Assembly (NCBI GenBank): GCA_036571765.1
Contig: BROE01000011.1
Coordinates: 9,499,137 to 9,563,136 of the forward strand
DNA length: 64,000 nucleotides
Origin: Plecoglossus altivelis
Lineage: Eukaryota; Chordata; Actinopteri; Osmeriformes; Plecoglossidae
Reading direction: 5' to 3'
Shown one piece after another: positions 13,226 to 26,199 of the stretch; within the stretch, counting starts at the first letter, position 1, and each line of letters starts with the position of its first letter. The notes beneath the pieces were generated by a model, which saw only the letters and a program-made list of their open reading frames with translations, made no database searches and was not told where the DNA came from. A program made the translations under genes and the position numbers.

Positions 13226-13829
13226 CGCTCCTTTTATTTATTTTTTATTTTTTACAACTGCTCCTTCTGTATTGATGCGCTGCATTGTTATGGGACGTGG
13301 TGATGCTGAAACCACTTCCTCGCGCCCGTCCTAGAGCCTCAAGACTAAACGCAACCGATCCCGTTGTAGCTCATCCTATGGATCGATATCCTGGACACGA
13401 GTACGGGGGGTCTACGCGTGTGCCACACTGTTTAACCGATTTAACCATCAGTTGCGCGTAAATTACAGTGATCTCGTCACACGTGCGGCCATTTTTGTTA
13501 CCCATCCAAGGCATTGTAGTCTACACACTTTGGGGAGTGTGTAGGATAGAATCCAACTATTGTATTGTTTACCGCGTCATCCAAGAGGAAATAACTTCCA
13601 TTTCTAGAGCATCCGTTTCTAGAATAATCACGCACGAGCAGGGATACATTGGAGCTGCGTTAAGCCTTTCCAAATAAAGCTCCCATAGCCTACTAAGAAA
13701 ATCGAAGGGGCTATGCAAGTCTTGCATTTTTAAAAACAAAAAAGTGTTATCTTTTCTTTCGCTAACAGATTAGTTGGTTCATGAACTTGATTTTCTAACC
13801 ATAAATAGTATTGTTAAGCAATGACTTAC

Positions 13830-13930
13830 CCGTTGGGATAAATTCGCAGTCTCACTTGCTGTCCCGGTTGATATTCAAACCCCCTCGGCTCCGGAGTCGT
13901 GGTCCCGCAGCTAACTACCCGTGAATATAC
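13830..13930 (-). other. Candidate non-coding first exon and promoter of pals2
   Basis: On the minus strand a strong donor (CGG, then GTAAGT, GT at 13828-13829) follows a CpG-containing stretch with no long reading frame. It lies upstream of pals2 and about 0.85 kb past the npy poly(A) signal, where a pals2 transcription start would be expected. The upper limit is a guess, as no TATA box is obvious. It could splice to the exon at 6094-6229 or directly to 3238-3356. Confidence 0.4.
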
Positions 13931-14794
13931 CATGCCAATCACACGGGCAAACCACGCCTACAATGATGACAAAGGTCTGAATAGACGAATGATAGCCGTT
14001 TCCTAACAAACAAGGAAGATTACAGTGTTTTACTCTGAATGTGTTTAAAATCTAAATGATATGTTACTCTATAATTGTCATCCCTCCCGTGAGAAGGGAC
14101 TTTAAGCAGCCGACTGTAAAATACGTTAGCGTCGTCAAATGCGTCTTTGGTTAACCTAATAAAATTCATTTGGTAGAAAATTATTCATTTGGAAATTAAC
14201 AAGAATTTCATTTGGTTTTGAAGTCATTTTTAGAGAGATTTTTTGTGTCAAGCTTACTAACTAAGCATCAATTAGTCCGAACAATTCTTGGGAGGCTAAA
14301 GCGGATCGGTCTGCCTTTTGACGTGGCAAGTCCCTATCAAACTAGACGACGAATACAGGGTACAGTAGAAGGACACGCGGGATTAAACACACACATCATA
14401 CCAAAACACATCGAAATAAATCAAAAACCAGAGGTAGCAGAGAACTCACCACCATGATTTGTGGTTCATACACCTACACTTAACCACCAGCAGAGAGCGC
14501 CCTCATCCAACATTTTGGTGCAGTCACGAAACTGCATTGGCAATGACTTGGGGTCGTTGGTTGAATATCCAAGTCAAATGCTGCACTTTGGGTTTCCCAA
14601 GCATCTAGAGATATTTTCCAACAAACGAGATGAAACTCCGCGCTTTCACAAATTCGTGCAAGTCTATGCAAAGTTGTCACGCGCCTGCCGATGACCTGTT
14701 ATATTCAGCCTACTCATAAAAGTTTCAGTTCAGTCAGAACCACCAGAATAAAAAAAACGGATTAGTTGTTAAGCTCCTTTTTAGATAATGAATC

Positions 14795-14800
14795 TTTATT
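14795..14800 (-). terminator. npy: Poly(A) signal of npy
   Basis: AATAAA on the minus strand, 286 bases below the npy stop codon at 15086. It gives a 3'UTR of about 0.3 kb, which is usual for NPY. Confidence 0.8.
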
Positions 14801-15085
14801 AGCACAGTTTTACAATACAATCAATATAACTCTCTCTTGAGATGACTATACACGGATAACAATATGAAATTAACTATGTACATTTTAATGGCACAAGTCA
14901 TCTTAACACAGAGGAAAATGAATTTGGGTGAAGTACAAAGAAGAGGGTACACGTACTACTCAAACCATTAAAGACAGGAGGGGAGGGGAGTTAAGGATTA
15001 GATGACAGGGTACTCGGAGATGATGTTGAGATCAGAATCTCACTACCGTCAGGGCAATAAGGTCAGCTGGATCCGAATGTTCACA

Positions 15086-16207
15086 TCACCAGAGCGACGG
15101 ATCATTGTATCTGGTTAGATAGAAAACAGGAAAATGCTGTGACAAACGATATTTATCAGTGTAAAATATCATACAGTCTTTGCAACGGGTCAGAGCACAC
15201 ACACACCTGGATTGTGGGAGGGTATCCGTGCTTTCCTTCATCAGCAATTCCGAGACCAATGTGTCCAGCGTGTCAGGACTGGATCTCTTGCCATACCTGA
15301 GAATAACAGGGAGAGAGCGTGGGTGAGACCTTTGAAGACATCTGTCAAACCTATTTTTAAAAAGAAGTGCACATGCAGACCATGGTTTAAGACCTGAGGT
15401 AAAATACTGGTGATCCTGTTTTACATTATTATTTTCTTCGCGTATTCTACTGTCCCTATTTTTATGTCCGCGCTCCAAGGTTTTGGCAGGGTCAACATCG
15501 CCAAGTTAACTAAATCAATTATTGAACAGAAACGCCAGCTAAATGCTCTTGCCGCTGATTGCTCGGTGGGTTTTGCTAAAGAGCGCGAGGAAGCGCGAGG
15601 AGAATAATGAAATCTGTAAAGCGCAGTGTGGGACGCTGTTAATGAGCATCAGCGGGATGTTCCTTTGGGATTAAACATGCATTTCAAATGGTTCACCGTT
15701 CAAATAAAGAGCACGTTTGATCAGTTTGGTGAATCATTTAACCAACTAACACAAACAGACATTTCATTTAGGCTGCATGTATGCTGATGAAAGTTTAATG
15801 AAGCAATAAGAATATCTATTTGGATAATCAATTGCGAAAAGCAAATTTGGGAATTTAATGGACGCGGCAGTAGCCAAAGTTTTGGTCCATGTTTTGGTCA
15901 GAATTTTCCTTCAAAATAACGTCTAAGATGGAACACAATAATGTTTATCAAGAGGGTTCAATTTTCCCGATCCATCGTGGGGTTCCCTTGCCAAAGTACA
16001 TCCGTAGACTACCATTTACCTCTGTCGTGTAATGAGGTTAATGTAATGTCTAAGGGCGGAGTAATATTTGGCAAGTTCCTCCGCTGGTGCATCCTCTCCC
16101 GGGTTTTCAGGTTTGACTGGGTACGCGTCCGTCAACGTCCCGATGCAAAGTAGAGCCCACATAATTAACGCCAGAGCACCCAGCCAGGTTCCAAAATGGT
16201 GCTGCAT
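15086..16207 (-). CDS. npy: Prepro-neuropeptide Y
   Basis: Precursor of neuropeptide Y, a 36-aa amidated peptide that acts on Y-family G-protein-coupled receptors and stimulates feeding. Coding exons: 16020-16207, 15207-15296, 15086-15110; with the non-coding exon at 16552 this is the usual four-exon NPY structure. The 100-aa product has a signal peptide (1-28, hydrophobic core ALALIMWALLCIG), mature NPY (29-64, begins YPVKPENPGEDAPAEELAKY and ends RQRY), the amidation and cleavage site GKR (65-67) and the C-flanking peptide (68-100, ending SRYNDPSLW). The Arg-Tyr C-terminus is split by the first coding intron (AG/G). The ATG at 16207 is the first ATG in the exon and has the signal peptide directly after it. 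NPY-type residues (YPVKPENPG, CPON-type tail) and the neighbours separate it from PYY. Confidence 0.97.
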
Positions 16208-16551
16208 CTTCACCACTGCAGAATGAAGACAGAAAACAATTACTTACATTTGGTCCATCCAGCGTTTATTTTTAATATCGTGTTTTTCGAACCTTAAAAC
16301 AAGAAATTTATGGCACAAAAGGACAAAAAAATAATGTCTTCAGTGCAATTTAATGACATGAATATAACAAGTAATATATTATACAATGTTACTAATTTTG
16401 TTTAAGTTTTATGATCTCACTTGGTATCCACACATTAATGTTTTTTTTGTTATAAAATGTCACAACAGGTGATAGGCTACCTTAGATGATCTGAAATCTA
16501 GCTAGAAGTATCTAGCATTCATTGTAAAGTATGTTTTTAAGTGTTACTTAC

Positions 16552-16598
16552 ATTAGAGAAGGATAGTTCGACTGTTGTTCTTGGATGTTTCTCGGCTC
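16552..16598 (-). other. npy: npy non-coding first exon
   Basis: On the minus strand a GTAAGTAAC donor (GT at 16550-16551) ends a short exon that lies downstream of the TATA box at 16624-16631. It would splice to the acceptor before 16215, where eight 5'UTR bases precede the ATG at 16207. The start site (near 16598) is inferred from TATA spacing. Confidence 0.75.
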
Positions 16599-16623
16599 CT
16601 GGCTGTTCAATAGTGGGGTGCGA

Positions 16624-16631
16624 TTTATATA
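16624..16631 (-). promoter_or_regulatory. npy: TATA box of npy
   Basis: TATATAAA on the minus strand, about 25-30 bases upstream of the expected npy transcription start. It is flanked by GC-rich sequence. Confidence 0.8.
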
Positions 16632-19600
16632 TCGGGGTCGCAGATGGGGAAGGCGTCACAGACGCGCACCATTGAGCGCAAGTCTCCTTCGCTGAGGAAG
16701 TTGCGCGTCACTTGTGGAGCTGTCATCGCCCTATTTTGAACGACGACTTTAAGACTATTGAATGTATTTTTTATACAGATTTCCTTTTGGCATTACTTTT
16801 TACCTCAAATGAAATCAAAATCAAATGCTGGAAATATACAATAACAGCTGATCGTGATCTATTAAAAGAGTTGTCCATTGCCGTGTAACCCACTCTTTCT
16901 CCGTCAGACATTGGTGTTCGTGTGTGTACGTGTGTCTGTGCATATATAAGTGTGTATTTCACAGTTAATTGGCCGTTTTTCTACCAGATGCACAAATGTT
17001 TAATAGCGCTGGCTGATAGAGTGAAACAATGGACTGTAATGACAAGTGTGGAGAAGAGAAGGCGGTTTAGAAATGCGAGACAATAGTTCATCATCTTCTC
17101 TTAATGGTTACTGATGACTTTATCTACGTGTGTTGAAATAACATTCGGATGAATTTAATCAAACTTGTAATGCAGAAAGCCCGCCTAAGGCCAATATAGA
17201 ACTCACAATCACATTCATTTGAAAGTCAAAAATGCGCTTGATGCGTATGAGATTTGATGAATGAATTGCAGCACCAATCGGGTCCAATATTGACACAGCA
17301 CGGATCTCTTGGGCCACTCAAAATAAGGGTAGTTTAGTGTGCAAGCTAGATGTCACCCACATATCCACCCAAGATACATAGCTACCCAGGGCATCGAGAT
17401 ACCCAATACAGACAAACCTTTTAATATCTCCTTCAAAATCACTGAATAGGAATTTTCTTTGACGTAGCAAGCACTTCATTCAAAATCTATTCATGATACC
17501 ATCGCCTCTCACTCTTTTAGAACTGGTGAATAATCTCTGGAGTCGGTATTCAGTGAGCTTGTTTTAACGTTTTCAGCCAAGATGTTTTAAAGTGCTTGTA
17601 TGAAGTGAGATTGCAGGGACGGATGCGGCGTAGCAGCTCACACTACCGCAAGTGGAGCAAGAAGTGTGACCGGATTCCTCTATCTATTCATATATCTGTT
17701 TTTCCTGTCATCCTGAGGTTTGCAGAGTGTCATTAGTTTAATTTGTGATAATATATTATTCATAATCGGCTCTTACTTTAGTGCAGTTGCTAGTTGTATG
17801 ACGGTACAAGCCAACTCAGACTAGATCACGACGCAGAGAAGCATAAAGTCACATATGTTACCGAGTCCTCACGTGGTGACACACAGGCTACCGATACCAA
17901 CCCCTGTGTCCTGGGGGAACGAGAGCAACACAGTAAACAACATGCCCGCACTGGGCTGCAGTGGATGGCCTCAGGGAGGGCCGTCCATGGCAGTCTGCGA
18001 TCACAACTCTGGCTAACCCATAGGTCAACAGGCTTTAGTCTCCATCGACCCGCTCCATTTCTCTGTAGATACAGTGATTGATATGGAGAGAGCAAGACGG
18101 AGCTTCACTTTCTGAAGCGTGACCGTGGTGCATTAGAGTGGATGGGAAGTGTTTCTCAAGATGTCATAAAAAAACGTTTTCATTATCTATGATACAAGAA
18201 AATAAACCATGCTTCGTGTTTACTCAGTGCTGCACAGTTCTGATGTGTCTGGTATCCTGATACAGTAAGCCTTTCACCGATGATCACATATTCATAGAGG
18301 CATCTGAAATCCCTTTCCTTACTGCCAGAATTAAAGTATTGTGTATTAGCCGGCTCAAGCTGGTTATAATGCAGATGTAATTCCCCTTGGCTCTCGACCT
18401 CTCATTTTGAAGGCTTTTATCCACACTTCAAGATGTATGGTCAAAGTGAATGACGCGTTATTGATTGCACTACATTTTTTAGAAGAGCTGGAATGGCTTT
18501 CATGTAACTGCATTCTGCTAGTTGTTCCTATTTGGTCTCTGCAAATGTAACAAGAAAAGGCTGTGAGTGTCTGGCAGCTTGCTCTCCAGCTCTTTCTTGT
18601 GTCTTTAAGCGCTTACTAGGAAGGGAAAAAAGCTAAACATATCCAGTTGCCTAAAGCATATATTTAATACAAATGGCATTTAAATTACTGCTTTTACTCA
18701 TACTATTGTCCTTGGCTGATGTGCTCTTCCTTAAGCTTAAAACATTGCATTTCATGCTGAGAAGACAAACGTTGGTGTTTGAAGTTTAGATAGTAGCTCA
18801 ACACATAGAAGACAACCCCAGCACCATATTGTTACCTCACTACCAGTACAAGCCACAGTCTAACCAGAAGAAGATGAAACACTACCTCAATCAAACTAAG
18901 TAATCAATGTCATTAAAAAACTTTGCAGTCGTCTGCAGATCAGCATTGATAACAAACCCAAACCCCTGAAATATAAGCAATGTTTTATATCTAAACCAAA
19001 CGCTTTATATATTCAAATTGTTTGTTGAGGTAACAGAAAGGTTTGGTGCTGGTTTTCCATGTAACTTTGCCTTTTAACGAGCGGTGCATTAAATAAGGTG
19101 TGAAAGGCAATTATCAACCGAAATAGAGTTTTTGTGATGACAATGTTCCAGGAGCTTCATTTATCTGTGACAATAAAACGTTAACTTCCCTTCAGGAAAT
19201 TGGAGGAAATCTAAATCCTTATGTACGAGTTCACCTTAATGGTCTCCTGTTAATTAAGAGGCAGTTAGTCACTGTTGCTGTGAAGACAAGTGGACCCATC
19301 TGCTGTTCTTCATGTGGTCAGTCTATGTTGCTGACCATCTCAGCCACACTGTGTCTGACCGCATGTCATTCATATAAGAAATATCCTACTTTGACGGACT
19401 GATTTGAAGAATGACGGCAAAGTTGTGTAATGTTTCTAGTGCAGTTGCGATCTCAGGTCAGCATTCATTGCCAGCACTGTAAAGAAAATTAATAACACCT
19501 CTTATAAAAGCTGTTGACCAATAAAAACACCAGCAATCAATCACTGTTAAACCAATAAATTGTCAAAGTCCATGTCACTATCCCAGCCACATGAGCAGTG

Positions 19601-22600
19601 GATGAGGATTGTGTGAGTGACAGTGAGGTGGGTCATCTTTTCCGGTCATCTTTCATCCAGTCACATTTCCCTCTGTCAGTTTGGGTGGGTATGGTACATT
19701 TAAGCCTTCCAGACAGAACTCTATCAGTCTAGCCTAGACAACCATTTATGTTTGAGTTGTTTAAGTAATTTATTTCAGTTCCAACTATTAAGCATTGCTG
19801 CCTAACATGGGATTAGGCAATTAATAAAGCATAATTTAAGCAACCCTTATTAAGATTCCATCAGAAGCATTAAAAAGCACTTTGCTACGGTTGTCCATCT
19901 GTAGAATATGGTACGTTTTTAAGACATTTTTTCTCCTTCAACAGTTGGGTTTGATAGTTTTATCAGTAGGACTGAGTGCTCTCGTACTAATGTTCCGGTG
20001 ATGTCACGTTGAGTTTCTGCACACCCCACATTGCTCAGACACAGGCATGCACACAGAACTGCATTCAGTTTTAATCATCTAGTACTTAGTATTATTCTAC
20101 TTTCGACTTCGCTGCACAAGCACACAAAACCCACTGACTCACATCTTTATCGCTTTCTTTTTCTCGCTCGCTCTCTCTCTATTGCTCTCCTCCTCTCGCT
20201 CTACCTATCTCTCTCTACCTTTCTATCTCTCTCTACCTCTCTCTCTCTTTTTACCTCTCTCTCTTTGAAAGAAACTCGGCCAGCTCCTGTCCCTATCTGT
20301 CTTTTCTCTGTTCCATTCTTCTCACGATTCAAGGGGTCTTAAGAGGGTGTTATGGGGAGAGAAAGCTTTAAGGGCGATGAGGAAGAGAACGAACAGAGAT
20401 AACACCAAATCAACAGTGCCCTTATCAACAGGCTCAGACCGCTCCTTAAGAAAAGTAATGTCTCTCGACCTTTCTTCCTCTCTACCTCTGGCTTCGCAGT
20501 CTTTCTTCACCTCGGAATGTTACCCCTCACCCTCTCTTGCTCACCCTTGCTATTTTACCCTCTTTAGAGGTCTTTGTCAATCTTCTTCAGTCAAATCTTC
20601 TGTTTTGTCTTCTGTTCTTCCAGCTGGAACCTTTATGTCTCTCACTCACTTTTCCTCTTGTTATGTTTCATCATGAAGCATCATTTCCTTTGATTTCTTC
20701 TTGAGTGTCTCACCCAATCAGAGGTCTCTCGTTGACTGCAAATAGTTCACTTTGAAAAGACAATCAGAGATCAGGAACGTGTTCCGTTCTTATTTTAGGT
20801 TTCTGCTTTCATTTGAATCCTCTTGATTGTCTGAGTAGGATGTAAAGTTTGTGTGCACGTGTGCTAGCATGTGTGTGGGAAGAGTTTGAAATAGGGCTGG
20901 AAATCATTTTTGATAGCCAAGTATTGCGGCTGATTTGTTCAGAACTGCATGACGTTACCTTCCATTTGCCACTCAAACGCTTGGAGAATAAACAAAATAC
21001 TCCTATCCTCATTCCTTCACTTGTCCCTTCCCCCCATCCTTACATCCTTCAAAGATCCAAGTAACACAGGAGGCCAACGAAGTGGAAAAACAAACAGGGC
21101 TTCGTGAAATCACAGCATTTTCGATTTCCAACTATTCCAAATAGAACACAAAGCCAGAACAAAAAGAAAACACAAGCTTTGATGGGTTTTTTCTGTTTGG
21201 GCTTTGATTCCAGTGGTTCTGATGTATTTTCTGCCTGTGGCATGAAAGTAAAACAAATTGATCGATCTTGTTGGGAAGAGGATACTGGTTGTTCTCTACT
21301 CTCCTATATTCGATCATTCTGAGACACAACGAGAACAGACAGCACTCAAGATCCATTTGAGAAAAAGATCACTATTACTCTTTTTAAACATATACAATCA
21401 AATCAAGTTGTTTGTCCTGAATAATTTAAATATGGTAATGATACCAGCATGATAAGATATGTTCTTCCTCAGTTTTGTCTTTGATCCTTAGTCTTCCCTT
21501 TCTCCTATTTTGGTCAGATTAGAAAAAATGTGCTCTCCTTCAATTTAGCCAATCTATCCTCACACTACAAGGTACTACAGTAATGAAGTGTTTGCGCACA
21601 ACATAATTGCTCCGCTAATCTCTGTTCTTCTCTCATTCCCGGTGAAGCACCCTGTCAAAAAAGATGGGTGTGGTTCCCATGGCAATGCTGCAATTGAGGT
21701 AGTAATTTTCTTGATCAGATTCCCAAAGTTAATTGCATTTCAGGCCAAATCTGGGTTGCTATGGTGAAGCAATTATGCACAACAAGCTAATGGTGCCAGA
21801 CTATTTTCTATGGTCTTTTCTTATAAAATGACTTTTTCCTCTTATCCCTGCTTGCGAGACGGATGTGGAAGGTTCTAGAATTTCACGCAATATAAAATAA
21901 TTAGGTAGACACATAGACGTCACAAATATCCTCCTATTGGGAAGCTTGCTTCTAGAAGAGTCTTGCGTCTCTCAGTGTGTTGAATGTGTGTACATGCGAG
22001 TGTTGATGCCATAGTGGCAGATATTCCTGTCATCACGCACACACTGAATGTGAAGTGTCACCCTTCAGACAAGATCCATTCCACTGGCTTACCTCTCCTA
22101 CCCTTGGCTGAAGGGACCCAGGTGCGTCCCTGTCATCTCTGCAGCCCACCTCCTGTCCCTCTCCCTTCAGACCACCTGTTCAGCCGCACAAATTCACAAG
22201 ATAAACCTGGCTCCGCAGGTGTCTGCCAGGTGATGACATAGGTGATGGGGATGGCCTGCTCACTGATGCGGCCCCTCCAGCGTGATGATGATGATCCACT
22301 GTGACCTGACATGCAGGGAATATTTGTGTGGGAGTTTCTGTTTACATCCTGTCTACTATGATTCATTTAAGAAACTTAAAAGTGTACTGCCCAAGAACAT
22401 TGCATGTTTTATTCTTTTTTCAATCCATTCCTGAGGATTACCACAGTTCTCATCAACGTTGATCTGCCATGAAGAATTGGATTAATCAATCCAGACAATA
22501 CACTGATCTCCTTATTGAAACCTTCAGATTTTCTTTATCATCATGTAATCCATGGACCCATATTTGGTAAACAAGATCGGTTTGTCGAAACACACATCAC

Positions 22601-22949
22601 GCATTTAAGATCCATGCTTTTATCCTTTTTTATAATTTTTTTCCTTTTGGGATCAAACCAACAGACTACATTCTGCCACTTAACTTGTCACGATCAAGTT
22701 TACTTTATAGTTTCCACAATAAAGTCACTGAAGTGTTTGATACCAGGTTCTCTTCCATATTGTGTCATACAGATTAATTAAAGACATGGTGCATTTCTAC
22801 AAGAAATTTGAAAAGAGTGCAAAAAATATCAAGCTAGTTCCTGTCCTAAATTGTTTTAGTTGGACACAGCTACAAAACACAAAAGATCATCTAGGCATTC
22901 AGATGAACTAATTAATATGAACAATTATTTGTGAATAATAGTGGAGTTT
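16632..22949. other. Gene-free region between npy and fam221a
   Basis: About 6.3 kb upstream of npy with no frame that I recognise as protein and no exon pair. In human, STK31 lies in this interval; nothing resembling its Tudor or kinase exons is visible. The region is AT-rich, with a CT-rich tract at 20158-20268. Repeat-free stretches around 18960-19290 and 21600-21810 look like candidate regulatory sequence, but that is inference. Confidence 0.6.
20158..20268. repeat. CT-rich simple sequence
   Basis: Interrupted CTCTCT/CTAC pyrimidine tract in the npy-fam221a spacer. It accounts for the Ser/Leu-rich open frame on the plus strand here. Confidence 0.85.
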
Positions 22950-22963
22950 TTTATTTATTTATT
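22950..22963 (-). terminator. fam221a: Overlapping poly(A) signals of fam221a
   Basis: Three overlapping AATAAA hexamers on the minus strand (22950, 22954 and 22958 as left ends), about 520 bases below the fam221a stop. No earlier clear signal was seen, so the 3'UTR probably ends just left of here. Confidence 0.6.
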
Positions 22964-23479
22964 ATTTTCTATTTAAATAAAGTGGGACTCACTAGACCCC
23001 CTAGTGGACAACAGTATAACAGCAGGTCACTAGAAATGACTATTGGTGGATGCTGTTGTATCTGACCTACTACAGTTCTCAAGTGCAGCCTGCAGCCTTA
23101 TGCCTGCTGTGTGTTCATCTTTGACGTTTTGCTGATTGGACTAAGTCACTGATTGTCTAGACGTTGACTGGCCCCTTCAAGTCCCTCTTGGTTGTTGATT
23201 ACATTGGGGTCACATTGGTTGTACACATAGGCAAGTCCCTGTTTGTATATGTACATTGCTTGCAGAAAAGTTTATATTGCTGTTCAATAACATACCTAAT
23301 TTGATGTTAAAGTAGATTCCAATTCAATCAAATCAAAAAGCCTAACTTTTCAAAACAAGTTAGGACTATTCTATTCAATAATGGTATTTAACTTTGCATT
23401 ATATTACATTTCGACTCTATGAGTGGAAAACGTTTTAATGGTCTTTGACTTGTAGCTATTCATATGGTTACTTGCACGG

Positions 23480-25572
23480 TTATTTAGAAGGGGGCTGGTT
23501 GGGTGCAGTAGCAGGTGGTTTAGTGGACAATGATGAGGTGCTGGTTCGTGTTGACGTGATCTTCTCTCTGGCAGCCAGTCTCTCCGCCTTCAGCTGAAAC
23601 AATGGATGATTACGCTATTTATCTATGAATGCTACTGCAGCTTACGACATCACTAATGCCTTGTTCATTTTTAGAAGCTGTAAAACACATTTGAACAGCA
23701 GCAAAATCAGTGATAGGAAACAGAGTTTTGGCACAATTGTGAAGCAGTCGGTACTCTTGCCCTCTGCCGATTAGTGTACTTGACCAACCGTGACAATTCC
23801 ACAGTATGTCCGTTTGTGCATTGCTGAACGGCGGTTCATTGCTCTGCACTGCCCTCTAGTGGCGCTGAACATTCCTCACCCTCTCCTGGTAGCGCCTCTC
23901 AAAGTACGCCATATCTTCCTCCTCCTTCATCCTCAAGTTCAACAACGTCGAGGTCACTGACGACTCAGCTGCACATGTACGAAAACAACAAATATTTTGT
24001 CTTGATGCTAATCTGAGTTCCTCCAAGATATTGAACGGTGTTTTTCATTCAGCTCACCATACAGTGCACCCAGCTAGATTGTAAGAAGAAAAATGAACAC
24101 CTTAGACTCTGTTCTGACCTGTGGGTTTAGAGGTTGGACTGTAAGCCTTCTCAAACACATGCTGTAATGCCCCCGATGGTCCAGCGGTCAAGGCGCCGAG
24201 GGGAGGAGCTCCTACACATACAAAAGCACATATATTTAGAACATTTCAATTGAATCCACCTCAAAAACATCTGTGTGGATGTCTCACCTACACCGCTGTC
24301 ATCGAGTCTCAAGTACCCTTCAGCCAATGAACTGAAGCCGGTGAGTCCCCCCATTGCAGCATAAGGAACAAACAGACCAACAGGCCGACCTCGAGCCTCC
24401 CGTTCCTCTCTTGTCTCAACCTGCAGGATGACAGTGATCAGGTCAATGCTCAATCCTTGGTCTAGTTCAGACTGAAACTTTGGCCTGTGTCTCACCTGAG
24501 TGTGGTGGGCTGAGCTGGGCTCACCACACCCACAGATGAAGGTGCTCTGGAATCCAGTACAGGATGTACCTGAGAACAGGAGACAGGAAATTCAAAATGG
24601 CAGAAACGCATCCACACCTGTGGATGAGGGTTCTTCTGTACAGCAACTCTTCTTTGGGGGATGGCAGTCAAACTCACATTTCCTACACAGGTGTGTGGAG
24701 GCTGCATTGTGATCGTGAGCAGAGTGTTTGCACCGGCAGCGGATAGGCTGCGACCCGTTCAGAGGAACGTACTCATAAGCAGCACATGGACATCCCCGGA
24801 CCAGACATCGGAGGGCTACAGGCCGCTCAGAAGGAACAACCTCAAAGTCTGTCTGGTGCTGCTTGTACCTGACAGAATTGAACGCAAAACAGCTGTGAAT
24901 ATACTCATTTAAATGAGCCATCTAGAAATTAGCCAAGCACTTATTTTAAACCAAAGGTCTGTTTTCTTCCTTTACAAACAACATTTACAGCCTAGGCCTA
25001 TTTACAGAATAACAACTCAAAGTTCCTCAAATGACAGGGTAGTTGACTGTGCTCTACCTGTGTGTGCAGAAACATGGCGTTTCTGGGCCTATGAGCTTGC
25101 AGTCTTTACCCTGTGGCACTCCAAAGCTCACGTACAGCCTGTTCTTGAATCTCAGAGGAAGAGCCTTCTTCTTGTACTCTTCATATTCTTCTGGGGAAAA
25201 TAGCCTGCCTCCATCGTACTCACCAACAATTCTTAAAGATGAAACCGAAAAATGGGATAGGGCTACAGTAGTGCTTAATGTGTAGAGAACAATGTTGAAA
25301 CGTTATCTATTGTAGCTAATGGGTAACTAGCCTAATAACTAACTATATAACTAATATTAATTTATAACAACGGATTACATACGTCATGTTATCAGCGAGT
25401 TTTGGCCAGGCTACAGTACATATCTTTGACTATTAGTTAGCTAACGTTACAGTAGTCTACTGAACAAGTTTAATTTAACCCTAAAAACAGTCAAGGCTTA
25501 GTCAAACCTTCTGTATTCCAGATATTCATCAACTGCTGTTAAAGCAGTCTTATCGAGACACAGCCTATCCAT
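23480..25572 (-). CDS. fam221a: FAM221A protein
   Basis: Family with sequence similarity 221 member A; its biochemical role is not established. Coding exons: 25508-25572, 25058-25231, 24678-24868, 24496-24569, 24288-24420, 24119-24211, 23880-23968, 23480-23593, all with GT-AG ends, giving 310 aa against about 298 in human. The N-terminus has DEYLEYRRIVGE. Residues 75-160 are the Cys/His-rich family core: CFCTHRYKQH, YVPLNGSQPIRCRCKH (109-128) and a CGCG near 156-159, which look like paired metal-binding sites. Residues 188-207 carry the family signature YAAMGGLTGFSSLAEGYLRL. A charged C-terminal segment (MAYFERRYQER, near 263-273) may be helical. The ATG at 25572 is the only one before the conserved N-terminus. 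It is head-to-head with ccdc126, their starts separated by about 0.6 kb. Confidence 0.95.
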
Positions 25573-26190
25573 AATGAAACCGTCGTATCATATAGAAACT
25601 AATCGACTTCTTTAAGAAACACCTGTCTACTGCTAGTTGTATCTACCACTACAGTAGCTACAACCCGCCCGCGTTCACGTTGCTAGGTGATGGGCCAGGA
25701 AACCTCAGCGCTTTCCACTCTGTCATATGTTTGCCTCTTCTGTTCAAGGTGTATCTGTTCTTATATCCCCTCCTATTTCCTCTTCTCTTCTTTCCCTGCG
25801 TATGTGGACCAAAAGTTTCGAAAGGCAAGTTTCGAAAGAAGAAGCACAAAACCATTGCATAAGAATGTTTCACATGCGAGTATTTCATAAGTGTGCTGTG
25901 TAAATGTTCAGCAGTATGAATTTGTGTGTGAACATTTCACATGTGAATGGGTTTTATATGTGTCTATGCGAGCATTTCACATATGTGGATGTGAGCTTTC
26001 AGAAGTATGAATGTGTGTGAACGTTTTATAGGTGAATGTGTTTCATATGTGGTTGTGTAGGGACAGTCTGAAATATTTCCGAAACGGCCCCTCATAAATA
26101 TGGATTGCATTGGTCAGACTCTGGCCATTGTTAATACGTAAAATACATTTCCCAGAAGCCGCGCAGTCCGAAGGATGCTGACGCAGTACA
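25573..26190. other. Spacer between the divergent genes fam221a and ccdc126
   Basis: About 0.6 kb that must hold both promoters. No TATA box was recognised on either strand. The right half is taken up by a degenerate tandem repeat (25866-26060). Confidence 0.6.
25866..26060. repeat. Degenerate tandem repeat, period about 91 bp
   Basis: The string GTATGAA followed by GTGTGTGAAC recurs at 25914 and 26005. Related blocks (CATTTCACATGTG, CATATGTG) occur between and after them. It lies immediately upstream of ccdc126. Confidence 0.65.
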
Positions 26191-26199
26191 GATCATTTA

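Larger units (their letters stand above)
6257..13829 (-). other. pals2 5' intron, about 7.5 kb, no gene seen
   Basis: No exon with matching splice sites and a recognisable protein was found. It contains CA repeats near 6786-6844 and 11417-11452, a CT tract at 7951-8107 and a TC/AC compound repeat at 9413-9451. The stretch 9720-10110 is unique, AT-rich and free of simple repeats, and may be regulatory. The long frames near 6513-7137 come from the CA/CCC-rich sequence. Confidence 0.55.
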
